From Paenibacillaceae bacterium (lineage in GTDB: Bacteria; Bacillota; Bacilli; Paenibacillales; Paenibacillaceae): a stretch of DNA of 64,000 bases. The notes under the pieces are model-generated. The model made no database searches. It was not told where the DNA came from and saw nothing but the letters and a program-made list of their open reading frames with translations. The translations under genes were made by a program, and so were the position numbers. Shown in pieces: positions 15,701-24,012 of this stretch; the first letter of the stretch is position 1; each line of letters opens with the position of its first letter. The stretch covers positions 62,001 to 126,000 of the forward strand of contig REGQ01000007.1 in assembly GCA_004134985.1 (NCBI GenBank), given 5' to 3'.

Positions 15701-17284
15701 ATGAACAGATCGATTATTGGTACGAAGGCGATGGTGGTCAGTCCGCATTACTTGGCGACGGCTGCTGGCGCGCGTATTTTGGAGCAGGGCGGCAATGCGT
15801 TCGATGCAGCTGTAGCGGTAAGCGCTGCTCTGGCTGTCGTGTACCCGCATATGACTGGGCTTGGCGGGGACTCCTTCTGGCTTATGCACCACCCTGCCGA
15901 CGGAAGGATGCGGGCTTATAACGGCAGCGGCCGTTCAGGTTATTTGGCTGGCCGCTCAGCCTTCGCAGGAGCGGCGGCGATTCCGGTGCGTGGAGCCAAA
16001 AGCGCCATTACAGTGCCTGGGATGGTGGACAACTGGGCGGCGGTGCTTGGTGAATATGGGAAGCTTACTCTGGCCGATGTGCTCAGCCCGGCAATTGATT
16101 ATGCCGCGAACGGCTTTCCGGTATCGGCAGATCAATGCGTTCATACCGCCGAGCAATCCGCTGTGCTGGCCGAACAGCCTGCTGCCAAGCAGATTTTCAT
16201 GCCGGATGGCCGACTTCCTCAGCCTGGGCAGCGTTTCAGGCAGCGGCAGTTGGCGGGCAGCTTGAGCGAACTGGCGCGTGTCGGCCGGTCGGCTTTCTAC
16301 GAGGGCGAACTATCCAGAAGCATTACGAGCGATCTGCGCAGCCAAGGCGGGCTGCTTACAATGGAGGATTTCGCTGATCATACAGGCGAGTGGGTGGAGC
16401 CGATTTCAACGGATTACCGCGGCTATCAAGTGTACCAGCTCCCTCCCAACTCACAGGGATTTACTGGTTTAATGGCATTAAATATTATTGAAAATTTTAA
16501 TCTCCAGCAGCTTGAACACGGTTCTTATGCTTATTATCATCTACTTGTAGAAGCATTGAAGCTTTCGTTCCGCGATCGCAATAAAGTGCTGACCGATCCG
16601 GATTTCAACAAAATTCCGCTAGCCCGTCTGCTTGGTAAAAGCTATGCCCGCGAGTTAGCGGCGCAGATCGATTGGCGCAGCGCTTGCTCGATGGAAACGG
16701 TGAAGATGGGCAATGACACGGCATATGCTGCAGTGGTGGATAAGGACGGGAATGCGGTGTCGTTTATTCAAAGCCTTTATTTTGAATTTGGCTCCGCTGT
16801 TGCGGCTGGTGATACCGGCATTTTGCTGCAAAATCGCGGTTCCTTCTTTTCGCTGGACCCAGGACATGTTAATTGTCTTGAGCCGCACAAAAGAACGTTC
16901 CATACACTCATGCCCGCGATGGCCTGCCGAGACGGCAAGCCGAGCATTCTGTATGGCACGCAGGGAGGCGAGGGACAGCCTCAGACGCAGACGGCGCTGT
17001 TGACCCGAATGATTGATTTTGACATGGACCCGCAGGCGGCAGTCGATGCGCCGCGCTGGCTGTGGGGCAGAACGTGGGGAGAGGCGAACCAGGCGTTGAA
17101 GCTGGAGGGACGAATCGACGCTGATGTCGCGCAAGCACTCGCCTCAGCAGGACATGATGTGCAAGTAGTGAGCGACTTCAATGGCTTGATGGGGCATGCC
17201 CATGCCATCCGGATTGATCCGGATACCGGATTTCTTAGCGGGGGAGCAGACCCGCGCAGCGATGGCGTCGCAATAGGTTGGTAA
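15701..17284 (+). CDS. Gamma-glutamyltransferase family protein (Ntn hydrolase)
   Basis: About 527 residues. Gamma-glutamyltransferases self-cleave at a Thr that becomes the catalytic nucleophile; here the junction is GNDTAYAAVVDKDGNAVSFIQS, so Thr is present although the usual second Thr is Ala. The N-terminal part (AARILEQGGNAFDAAVAVSAAL, HMTGLGGDSFWL) is typical. No signal peptide is seen, so this may be a cytoplasmic hydrolase rather than a glutathione-processing GGT. The start is uncertain between ATG 15692, ATG 15701 and TTG 15680. Its final codons (GTCGCAATAGGTTGGTAA) resemble the 43-bp repeat unit that follows. Confidence 0.85.
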   Translation: MNRSIIGTKAMVVSPHYLATAAGARILEQGGNAFDAAVAVSAALAVVYPHMTGLGGDSFWLMHHPADGRMRAYNGSGRSGYLAGRSAFAGAAAIPVRGAKSAITVPGMVDNWAAVLGEYGKLTLADVLSPAIDYAANGFPVSADQCVHTAEQSAVLAEQPAAKQIFMPDGRLPQPGQRFRQRQLAGSLSELARVGRSAFYEGELSRSITSDLRSQGGLLTMEDFADHTGEWVEPISTDYRGYQVYQLPPNSQGFTGLMALNIIENFNLQQLEHGSYAYYHLLVEALKLSFRDRNKVLTDPDFNKIPLARLLGKSYARELAAQIDWRSACSMETVKMGNDTAYAAVVDKDGNAVSFIQSLYFEFGSAVAAGDTGILLQNRGSFFSLDPGHVNCLEPHKRTFHTLMPAMACRDGKPSILYGTQGGEGQPQTQTALLTRMIDFDMDPQAAVDAPRWLWGRTWGEANQALKLEGRIDADVAQALASAGHDVQVVSDFNGLMGHAHAIRIDPDTGFLSGGADPRSDGVAIGW

Positions 17285-17421
17285 AGCGTACCGAGCGAAG
17301 TTCGCTGCAATGTCGTGGCAATGGGCTGAAGTGCGTTGTACTGCTCTCTGAAATGTTGTGGCAATGGGCTGAAGTGCGTTGTACTGCTCTCTGAAATGTT
17401 GTGGCAATAGGCTGGTAAGCG
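17264..17421 (+). repeat. 43-bp tandem repeat at the 3' end of the GGT gene
   Basis: Two near-identical 43-bp units start at 17311 and 17354 (TGTYGTGGCAATGGGCTGAA... to ...TGCTCTCTGAAA), followed by a partial unit to 17421. A more diverged first unit begins inside the GGT coding end, where GTCGCAATAGGTTGGTAA corresponds to GTGGCAATAGGCTGGTAA in the last unit. The array therefore seems to have grown from the gene's own 3' end. Confidence 0.85.
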
Positions 17422-17504
17422 CCGCATCGGGCGAGCGCCCTGCTCGAGAACGGAACGCACTAAAAAGAGAAGAGCTGTTAAGCGAAATAAGGCAGGTGGT
17501 ACGA

Positions 17505-18299
17505 ATGGTGGAGATGGACCCAATGATACGTTTGGGCAACGAGCGCGGCAATTGGCGCGTGAACAAGGAGCATGCTGACTTGCGCAGGCTGCCTATGGCG
17601 GAACGTCCTGTCAGCTTTCAGGCTGAGCCGCAGCAGGTGACGGTCAATATGAGCCAGGCGGCGCTGATTGTGATCGATATGCAGAACGATTTCTGCGCGC
17701 CTGCCGGCTGGCTTGATTCCATCGGCGCGGATTATACACCGGCCCAGGCCCCGATTGAGCCATTGAACAGGCTGCTGCCCGTGCTGCGAGCTGCGGAGGT
17801 GCCGATTATATGGGTCAATTGGGGGAACCGTCCAGATCGCCTGAATCTGAGTCCTTCTGTGCTTCATGTCTATAACAGGAGCGGAGATGAAACCGGGCTT
17901 GGTGGTAAACTGCCGGGCAGTCGGTCGCGGGTGCTTGAAAAGGACAGTTGGGGAGCGGCGATTGTTGATGAGCTGGATGTTGGGGATACGGATATTCATG
18001 TCGACAAGTACCGGATGAGCGGTTTTTGGGATACGCCCCTTGACAGTATTTTGCGGAATTTGCGGGTGCACACCTTGTTCTTTGCCGGGGTAAATATGGA
18101 TCAATGCGTGATGAGCACGCTGCAGGATGCGGTATGTCTTGGTTACGACAGCTTATTGCTTACCGATTGCAGTGCGACGAATTCACCAGCCTATTGTGCG
18201 GATGCCACCATCTATAATGTTAAGCAGTGCTATGGCTTTACGGCCAGCTCTGCCGATTTGCTTGCAGGTATAACAAGAGGAGGAGGGGATTGCGAATGA
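17505..18299 (+). CDS. Isochorismatase-family cysteine hydrolase
   Basis: A 264-residue hydrolase with the Asp-Lys-Cys triad: Asp in VIDMQNDFCAP (near 58), Lys in HVDKYRMSGFWDT (near 168) and Cys in GVNMDQCVMSTLQDA (near 203), with the usual cis-peptide before VNMDQC. Relatives include ureidoacrylate amidohydrolase RutB, biuret hydrolase and N-carbamoylsarcosine amidase, which release ammonia and CO2 from carbamoyl groups. ATG 17505 follows AGGTGG; a longer in-frame extension starts inside the repeat array and lacks a site. Its stop overlaps the next start (ATGA). Confidence 0.87.
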   Translation: MVEMDPMIRLGNERGNWRVNKEHADLRRLPMAERPVSFQAEPQQVTVNMSQAALIVIDMQNDFCAPAGWLDSIGADYTPAQAPIEPLNRLLPVLRAAEVPIIWVNWGNRPDRLNLSPSVLHVYNRSGDETGLGGKLPGSRSRVLEKDSWGAAIVDELDVGDTDIHVDKYRMSGFWDTPLDSILRNLRVHTLFFAGVNMDQCVMSTLQDAVCLGYDSLLLTDCSATNSPAYCADATIYNVKQCYGFTASSADLLAGITRGGGDCE

Positions 18300-19219
18300 A
18301 GCTGGTATCACTGAAGCTTGACGGAGCAGAACAAGCAGCTATTGTTGCCCCGCATGGCATGGTGTTGATTAACACTATTAATTATGTCGTCGGAAGAAAT
18401 TGGAGCGTGGAACTGTTCGAAATGATCGGCAGCGGGCAACTGGAAGAGGTCAGGGAATGGTATCAATCTGCCGCTTCCGGCGCCATTCTCCAGTTTGATG
18501 TCATTCCGCCGGCAGCGGCGCGCTTTGGGCCATTGTACCGCTATCCCCGTAAAATATGGGGGGTCGGATTTAACTATGTTAAAGATGCGGCAGAATGGGC
18601 GGCGATCGACCGATCCGTCGAACCGGTAGGTTTTATGAAGCCGGATACGAGCCTGATCGGGCCGCATGATGAAATTCGGATTCCTGCCCAATCCAGCCGC
18701 ACAATTGCCGAGGCGGAACTCGGCATTGTCATCGGCAAGCGCTGCCGCAATGTCTGTGAGGATGAGGCGATGCAATATGTCGCAGGCTTTACACCCGTAT
18801 TGGATATCGGCGCAGATGATATTCATCAGCAAAATCCGCGGTATTTGACACGTTCGAAAAGCTTTGATACGTTTTTCAGCTGCGGGCCTGAATTGCTCAC
18901 CCCGGATGAGGTGTCTGATCTGGCCGAACTGGGCGTATCAACCGTGCACAATGGTGTGGAAGTACAGCGAAATCAGGTATGCAATATGCGGTTTCAGCCA
19001 GCTTTTATTGTTGCGTACCACTCTCAGGTGATGACCTTGCTCCCTGGCGATATTCTAATGACCGGCACACCGGGAGCTGCTGTTATCCGGGATGGCGATG
19101 TGGTGGAATGCCGGATTGATGGGTTCATGCCATTAATTAACTACGTCGTTAACGACGTTAATGAACCAAACGGCCATGATGCTGCTGCTTGTGCGGCTGT
19201 CTCCCATGCAGCGAAGTGA
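18296..19219 (+). CDS. Fumarylacetoacetate hydrolase family protein
   Basis: A 307-residue protein with the FAH C-terminal domain. Seen are YPRKIWGVGFNYVKDAAEW, FMKPDTSLIGPHDEIRIP, the metal-binding EAELGIVIGKRCRNV (the family E-x-E is here EAE) and GDILMTGTPGA. FAH enzymes are hydrolases, decarboxylases or isomerases acting on C-C bonds of dioxo acids, often at the end of ring-degradation routes. ATG 18296 overlaps the previous stop and has AGGAGGAGG before it. The first 90 residues are less conserved, as is normal. It is the last recognisable gene of the island. Confidence 0.87.
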   Translation: MKLVSLKLDGAEQAAIVAPHGMVLINTINYVVGRNWSVELFEMIGSGQLEEVREWYQSAASGAILQFDVIPPAAARFGPLYRYPRKIWGVGFNYVKDAAEWAAIDRSVEPVGFMKPDTSLIGPHDEIRIPAQSSRTIAEAELGIVIGKRCRNVCEDEAMQYVAGFTPVLDIGADDIHQQNPRYLTRSKSFDTFFSCGPELLTPDEVSDLAELGVSTVHNGVEVQRNQVCNMRFQPAFIVAYHSQVMTLLPGDILMTGTPGAAVIRDGDVVECRIDGFMPLINYVVNDVNEPNGHDAAACAAVSHAAK

Positions 19220-19261
19220 GGCAGGCACAGACGGTTCGATAGCGAGTAAGGCAATGGGAGT

Positions 19262-19400
19262 GCTTGCAAAGGCAGCTATAGCCTGCAAGGGCTTGCAACA
19301 ACCCAGTGTGCTGCAATAACGCAGGTGCCCTGCAACAACCTGCAGGCCTGCAATACCCAACTAGGGTCTGCAATACCCTGTGAAGGTCTGATAGACCTGC
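19262..19400 (+). repeat. Degenerate TGCAA-rich repeat after the FAH gene
   Basis: The motif (C/T)TGCAA recurs at irregular 15-25 bp spacing (GCTTGCAAAGG, CCTGCAAGGG, CTTGCAACAACC, GCTGCAATAACG, CCTGCAACAACC, CCTGCAATACCC, TCTGCAATACCC). There is no open frame with a ribosome binding site. The remainder of the gap to 19890 holds a T-run preceded by a poor hairpin on the minus strand (about 19605-19660), nothing else that I can support. Confidence 0.55.
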
Positions 19401-19890
19401 TGTTTTGCAGCGCCGAGAGCAATGAAGGATCAGCAGCAATTATTGTATGTCCGCCATTTTGGCCTCCTATACTTCCCCCCGCAACACAGGCATGTCTGCA
19501 GGCGCTTCAATAGCAAGCAAGCCTCAGCTTGCCTTCTTTGCTTTTGACTACTTGAATAACGATCTACCAGCATGCTGCAGCTCCTCCCTGAATATGCTCC
19601 AGAACAAACAAAAAAAGGATGACCTACAAGACGGTCTCTCCTGCCGCATCCTGCGGTAGAAATGACGATACTTATAAGTCATCCATGACAATAACAATAT
19701 GAAGTTTAAAGTGATTATATTGCACCGGCGAAGCGGGTTGTCCATAATGCCATAGGACGCAAGGCCGGCTATGTTTCTGCTTATAGTACATATATCGGCG
19801 GTGATGATTAAAAATTTATAGTGTTGCTTCTCTCTCTATATATTGAACGAAAGAAGTACATTAAGAGGGTTGATCGATCCATCTCTCACA

Positions 19891-20709
19891 TTAAGGAAGC
19901 ATGGCTTTCGCCTTGGCCAACACTGCGCTGATCTTTTGTTCCTGTTCATGAATGCGCTGCTTGTGGGTGGAAATTTGGCGCGATAATGAAGTCAATTTGT
20001 TCAGTTGTGTCGCTACACTGCGCTTATCGCTCTTTTTAACGGACTGATTGAACATTTTCCAGGTGCTGTTGTATTCTTTCGATTTACTGGAGGCGGCGCT
20101 TTTTTCGGATTTGATTCGGGTTTTGGAGACATCGATATCGGTAAGCACAAGCCGAATGCTTTTTACAAGCTTGGAGGTTTTGTTCTTTTCCGCTTTCCAC
20201 GCCTGCTCTTTCGCTTTGATATCCTGTTTTGCAAGCTGGACGGTTATTTTCATCGTTTGTACACGCCTTTTGAGTGCGGCGTTCAGTTCCTTGTCTTTGG
20301 AAGGCTTGGTTGACTTAAGCTGGTCGTTAAGGACGGAATACAGGGTGAACAACGGTTGGTAGCGCACCTTGGTTTGCTGAACTTGCTTCTCCAGCTGTTC
20401 CAGCTTGCCGGAGTTGACTTGACGAAGCTGCTTGCGCAGCAAAATTAGCGCTTCTTCATTACTGTGGCGCAGTGTGCTGGCCGCCCGATCCCAGTTGTTG
20501 ATGTCTTTGTCCAATTGGGCAAGCGTGCTGTACGATGCGGTTAGATTGGAGGATGTTGCGGAATCGGATTCCGCAACAAGCTTATCAAAGGCAGTTTGCG
20601 TAGAGGCGGACAATTTGACAGGGAGCGCCCAGGCAAAACCGGGCAGCAGCGCATTGATGAGCAGGGCGGCAGCAATTGCATAAATAACGATCGACATTCG
20701 TTTAGGCAT
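19891..20709 (-). CDS. Secreted coiled-coil protein of unknown function
   Basis: About 272 residues with a clear signal peptide (KRM, then a hydrophobic core IVIYAIAAALLINALLPGFAWA, probable cleavage after AWA). The rest is almost entirely Lys/Glu/Gln/Ser-rich helix with heptad-like patterns from about residue 40 to the end, so an extended coiled coil outside the membrane is likely. I recognise no enzymatic motif. The start is chosen at 20709 because AAGGAG lies 10 nt upstream; 20715 is an in-frame alternative. It is transcribed alone from a consensus promoter through a leader terminator. Confidence 0.7.
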   Translation of the reverse strand: MPKRMSIVIYAIAAALLINALLPGFAWALPVKLSASTQTAFDKLVAESDSATSSNLTASYSTLAQLDKDINNWDRAASTLRHSNEEALILLRKQLRQVNSGKLEQLEKQVQQTKVRYQPLFTLYSVLNDQLKSTKPSKDKELNAALKRRVQTMKITVQLAKQDIKAKEQAWKAEKNKTSKLVKSIRLVLTDIDVSKTRIKSEKSAASSKSKEYNSTWKMFNQSVKKSDKRSVATQLNKLTSLSRQISTHKQRIHEQEQKISAVLAKAKAMLP

Positions 20710-20773
20710 TAGCATCATTCTCCTTTGCAGAATATAATTTGAACCGGGTAAGCGTGCCTGGGCAGAACACACA

Positions 20774-20822
20774 AAAAAGCACCTGCAAGCAAGGCGGTGA
20801 CCGCCTTGTCTTACAGGTGCTT
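20774..20822 (-). terminator. Leader terminator/attenuator before the secreted coiled-coil gene
   Basis: Read on the minus strand, AAGCACCTG...CAGGTGCTT forms an outer stem and CAAGGCGGT/ACCGCCTTG an inner stem, followed by TTTTTT. It lies between a consensus promoter (20859-20887) and the gene start (20709), so it should stop most transcription before the gene unless relieved. Only about 30 nt precede the hairpin, short for a classical riboswitch aptamer. Confidence 0.65.
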
Positions 20823-20858
20823 CCTGTGGTTGGAACTTATCCGATTCAATTTGCGTTT

Positions 20859-20887
20859 ACTATAACCCATCCATGGCAAGCTGTCAA
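20859..20887 (-). promoter_or_regulatory. Consensus sigma-A promoter of the secreted coiled-coil gene
   Basis: On the minus strand TTGACA (20887-20882), 17 bp, then TATAGT (20864-20859). The leader hairpin begins about 40 bp downstream. Confidence 0.75.
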
Positions 20888-21065
20888 CAAATGGCTGCTT
20901 AACATGGAACGGCAAATGACGGCTTATGACGGGAAAGGTAAGGGATAAGATAAATAGAACTGGACTAGAGTCGGGTAACGGAATAAGGCGTCAGACGGTT
21001 TGAAGGGCTGGGATATAGTGTTAAACTAGAAACAGTTAAATAAGTTTAGTCAGGAGAAGATAGCG

Positions 21066-22088
21066 ATGCGAAAATCAGTATTGTTTGGAATAATATTAGT
21101 TCTGCTGGGCGCTGCGGGACTCGGATATGTCATCCGTTCCGGCGGTAAGCTGATCCCTGAAAATATGATCTCCACCTTTGCAAAAGAGGTGAATAAAACC
21201 AGAGAGATGGATGTGGCTGAGTTTCGTAATCTGCAGGTGAATTCAGAGAGTGCGAATGTCCGCTTCATATCAGGCGGGGGAGAAGTTTTGACAGCTCGCT
21301 TGCATGGCTATGTGCCAGCCAAGCACGCCGAATACATGGATGTGAAGCTGAATGAGCGCGGCGACACGCTTGAGTTGAATGTCGTAAAACGGGACGGATT
21401 TTTATTTGGCTTCTCTCATATGACGCTTGATATAGAGGTACCTGAAAAGCTATGGGATGCCATTAGGGTGGAAATCAGCAGTGGCAATGTCGAACTGGAC
21501 GGCCTGAACAGCGATCAGGTCATTGTTGGCGGCAGAAGCGGCCGAGTGAAAATTACAAACCTCACGGCGGCAACTGGGGAGATTAAACTTAGCTCAGGCA
21601 ATATTACCGTAGAGAACGCGGACACAAACACTTTGGATCTGGCAACAAGCAGCGGCAGCATTAAGCTGAGCGATGTACAGAGCGAAACAATTGAATTGAA
21701 GTCTAGCAGCGGCAACATTAGAATGGAGAACTTTGATGCTAATCAAGTGAACTTCAAAACGAGCAGCGGCAGCGTGAAATTGGAGGAGGGAGCCGGTGAA
21801 CTGAAGGGCTCCACAACATCGGGAAATATTAAAGTAGCCTTTGCTGAAATGAAGCATGATATGGATCTGAAGGCAACCAGCGGCAGTGTGAAGGTGAAGC
21901 TGGACAGCCAGCCGGAAAATGTAAGCGTCGATTTCAAAGGCAGCTCCGGAAGCGGAAAGATCGAATGGGACGGATTTGTTTACGAGAAGCAAAGCGATCG
22001 AGACAATACGATCAGAGGCAAATTTGGCGATGGCGGGAAATTGCTCAAAGTACGAACCAGTTCGGGTAGTTTCCGTCTGGAGAACTAG
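21066..22088 (+). CDS. DUF4097-type beta-strand-repeat protein, membrane anchored
   Basis: A 340-residue protein with an N-terminal membrane segment (about 5-24) and a region of regular short repeats (SSGNI/SSGSV/SSGSIKL about every 20 residues, 130-335). This is the right-handed beta-helix-like pattern of DUF4097, the family that includes LiaX-type envelope-stress proteins. It probably sits on the outer face of the membrane. AGGAG precedes the ATG, and a weak promoter (TTGAAG 21000, TAAACT 21022) lies upstream. No LiaFSR-type partner is visible nearby. Function is inferred only at family level. Confidence 0.8.
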   Translation: MRKSVLFGIILVLLGAAGLGYVIRSGGKLIPENMISTFAKEVNKTREMDVAEFRNLQVNSESANVRFISGGGEVLTARLHGYVPAKHAEYMDVKLNERGDTLELNVVKRDGFLFGFSHMTLDIEVPEKLWDAIRVEISSGNVELDGLNSDQVIVGGRSGRVKITNLTAATGEIKLSSGNITVENADTNTLDLATSSGSIKLSDVQSETIELKSSSGNIRMENFDANQVNFKTSSGSVKLEEGAGELKGSTTSGNIKVAFAEMKHDMDLKATSGSVKVKLDSQPENVSVDFKGSSGSGKIEWDGFVYEKQSDRDNTIRGKFGDGGKLLKVRTSSGSFRLEN

Positions 22089-22173
22089 CTTGTGACTTCA
22101 TAATTAACAGAGAAGCCTCCAGGCATCCGATGAATACGGGCTTGGGGGCGGTTGCTGTAAAGGGGTGATTCAG

Positions 22174-22377
22174 ATGCTGTCACTGGTCATCATATTAGCG
22201 GGTGTAGCCATATTATGCGCCATCGTGGCCGGTTTTGACCCGGAGCGTATGGAGGGTCGCAAGCCGCTTGCGATGCCGATCTGCTTCAAGCTGTTGATGG
22301 CGAGTCCGTTGCACACTCCCATTATGCCTGTATTGCCGCCGTCTGGCCCTATTGGAAGGCGATCCGCTGCCACTTGA
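22174..22377 (+). CDS. Possible small membrane protein
   Basis: A 67-residue frame beginning MLSLVIILAGVAILCAIVAGF, a single hydrophobic helix, followed by a Pro/Arg-rich tail. AAGGGGTG lies 7-8 nt before ATG 22174. The tail (PICFKLLMASPLHTPIMPVLPPSGP) looks unlike an evolved domain, so this may be the remnant of a larger frame-shifted membrane gene or a chance frame. It lies 85 nt after the DUF4097 gene and may be co-transcribed. Confidence 0.35.
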   Translation: MLSLVIILAGVAILCAIVAGFDPERMEGRKPLAMPICFKLLMASPLHTPIMPVLPPSGPIGRRSAAT

Positions 22378-22434
22378 TTTGCAGGAACGATCAATTTTTT
22401 CAAAATCGTATTTCCCTGATCTAAACCAGGCTAC

Positions 22435-22522
22435 AAACGAAAATCAGTGGTTGACAATGCCGGTTGCCAAGGCGGCGGGTTTGCTCGCGCCTTGCCTTGA
22501 CCAGCTAAGTCAACCACTGATT
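22435..22522 (-). terminator. Large hairpin terminator after the aldehyde dehydrogenase gene
   Basis: AATCAGTGGTTGAC (22442-22455) pairs perfectly with GTCAACCACTGATT (22509-22522), enclosing an inner CAAGGCG/CGCCTTG stem. On the minus strand it is followed by TTTTCGTTTG. It starts directly after the dehydrogenase stop codon. Confidence 0.6.
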
Positions 22523-22524
22523 AT

Positions 22525-23967
22525 TTAGTCCAAAATCGCTTTCATAACGTAAGATTTGGTCTGCGTCATTTCATCTAATGTGCAGGAGATCCCTTCTCTG
22601 CCCATGCCGCTCATTTTGAAACCGCCAAACGGCATGTCGATGGACCGGTAAGCCCCATTGCCGTTAATAATAACAGAGCCGCATTGCAGTCTGGAAGCCG
22701 TTGTTATCGCTTTTTTCATGTCTGCTGTGATTACCCCGGCCTGTAAGCCATATTGGGTGCCGTTGGCGATCTCAAGCGCCTCTTCCATTGTGTCAAATTC
22801 AATAATTGGGAATACTGGCCCAAATATTTCCAAATCCTTTGCGACATCCATGTCCGGTGTTACATCGACCAGAATTGTCGGTTCGAAGTAGGTGGTATCA
22901 TAAACGTTGCCGCCATAGATGCAGGCCGCGCCTTGACCAATCGTCAACTCAACCTGCCGTTTGACTTTAAGAGCAGCTTTCGGGTTAATCAGTGAGCCTA
23001 GCTCTGTCGATTCTTCCAGCGGGCTGCCGGCTTTAACCTGATTCAGATGTTCAATCAGTTTCTCGACAAATAACGGTTTAATGGAATGATGAACGATAAA
23101 CCGTTTCGGTGCGCAGCAAGTCTGGCCTGCGTTCTGAATGCGTCCTGCCGCCGCCTCGCGCACGGCAAGATCCAAATCGGCGTCCTGATAAATAATGAGC
23201 GGGTCGTTGCCGCCCAGCTCCAGAAACACCCGTTTCAAGGTAGCGGCTGCGTCTTGGGCCACCGAGACTCCGACTTCAGTGCTTCCGGTAAAGCTGATCG
23301 CATCGATTTGATTGCTTGAAACCAGTGTGCGGCCGACCAACGAGCCTTCATCCGTTAAAATCTGCAGCACATTGCCAGGAATGCCGTTCTCGAGCAAAAT
23401 TTCACCAAGACGGATGATCGTGAGCGGATTATCTGCAGGCGGCTTTATGATAACGGCATTGCCTGCGATCAGCGCTGGAGCGATCTTATGCGCGCACAGC
23501 TCCATTGGGAAATTAAACGGTATAATGCAGGCGACAACGCCAAGCGGCTCTCTCCGTGTAAAGATAATATCCTTTTCCGTACCTGGCTGATTATCTGTCA
23601 TTGTTTCCCCATACAGATGGTTGGCCTTTTCCACAAACCCGCGGAATATTTGAGCAACGACACTTATTTCACTCAATGCTTCCTTGATCACTTTTCCCAT
23701 TTCGGTACTCAGAAGGGTAGCGAGCTCTTCTTGATGCTCTTCAATAGCACTGGCACAGCGATGCAATATTTTAGACCGTTCATGCAATGGCATCGTTCCC
23801 CAAATCTTTTTGCCCTCCTGAGCAATTTGGATCGCTTTGTTGATATCTTCTAATGAAGCTGATGGGACAGTATCGATAAGTTCCTGGGTAGCTGAGTTGT
23901 AAATTTCTATTACTTTATTATCGCTTGCCTGTACTTTTTCACCGTCGACTAGCATTTTCAAAAACAA
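22525..23967 (-). CDS. NAD(P)-dependent aldehyde dehydrogenase
   Basis: A 480-residue aldehyde dehydrogenase of the lactaldehyde/GAPN-like group, oxidising an aldehyde to an acid. Seen are the cofactor segment CIIPFNFPMELCAHKIAPAL with IKPPADNP, the glycine motif FTGSTEVG, the general base in LELGGNDP and catalytic Cys in AGQTCCAPKR (near residue 287). The start is TTG 23967 with AAGGGA upstream; an in-frame ATG lies 12 nt further in. It is the last gene of the ribose-type transporter operon, so it probably handles an aldehyde derived from the imported sugar or polyol. Confidence 0.88.
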   Translation of the reverse strand: MFLKMLVDGEKVQASDNKVIEIYNSATQELIDTVPSASLEDINKAIQIAQEGKKIWGTMPLHERSKILHRCASAIEEHQEELATLLSTEMGKVIKEALSEISVVAQIFRGFVEKANHLYGETMTDNQPGTEKDIIFTRREPLGVVACIIPFNFPMELCAHKIAPALIAGNAVIIKPPADNPLTIIRLGEILLENGIPGNVLQILTDEGSLVGRTLVSSNQIDAISFTGSTEVGVSVAQDAAATLKRVFLELGGNDPLIIYQDADLDLAVREAAAGRIQNAGQTCCAPKRFIVHHSIKPLFVEKLIEHLNQVKAGSPLEESTELGSLINPKAALKVKRQVELTIGQGAACIYGGNVYDTTYFEPTILVDVTPDMDVAKDLEIFGPVFPIIEFDTMEEALEIANGTQYGLQAGVITADMKKAITTASRLQCGSVIINGNGAYRSIDMPFGGFKMSGMGREGISCTLDEMTQTKSYVMKAILD

Positions 23968-24012
23968 TCACATCCCTTAACGATTTCTTTGCACTAATCT
24001 ACATCATTTCGT

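Noticed and set aside
19325-19745. Short frames in the gap after the FAH gene
   Set aside because: Cys-rich or repeat-derived, no ribosome binding sites, and they conflict with each other.
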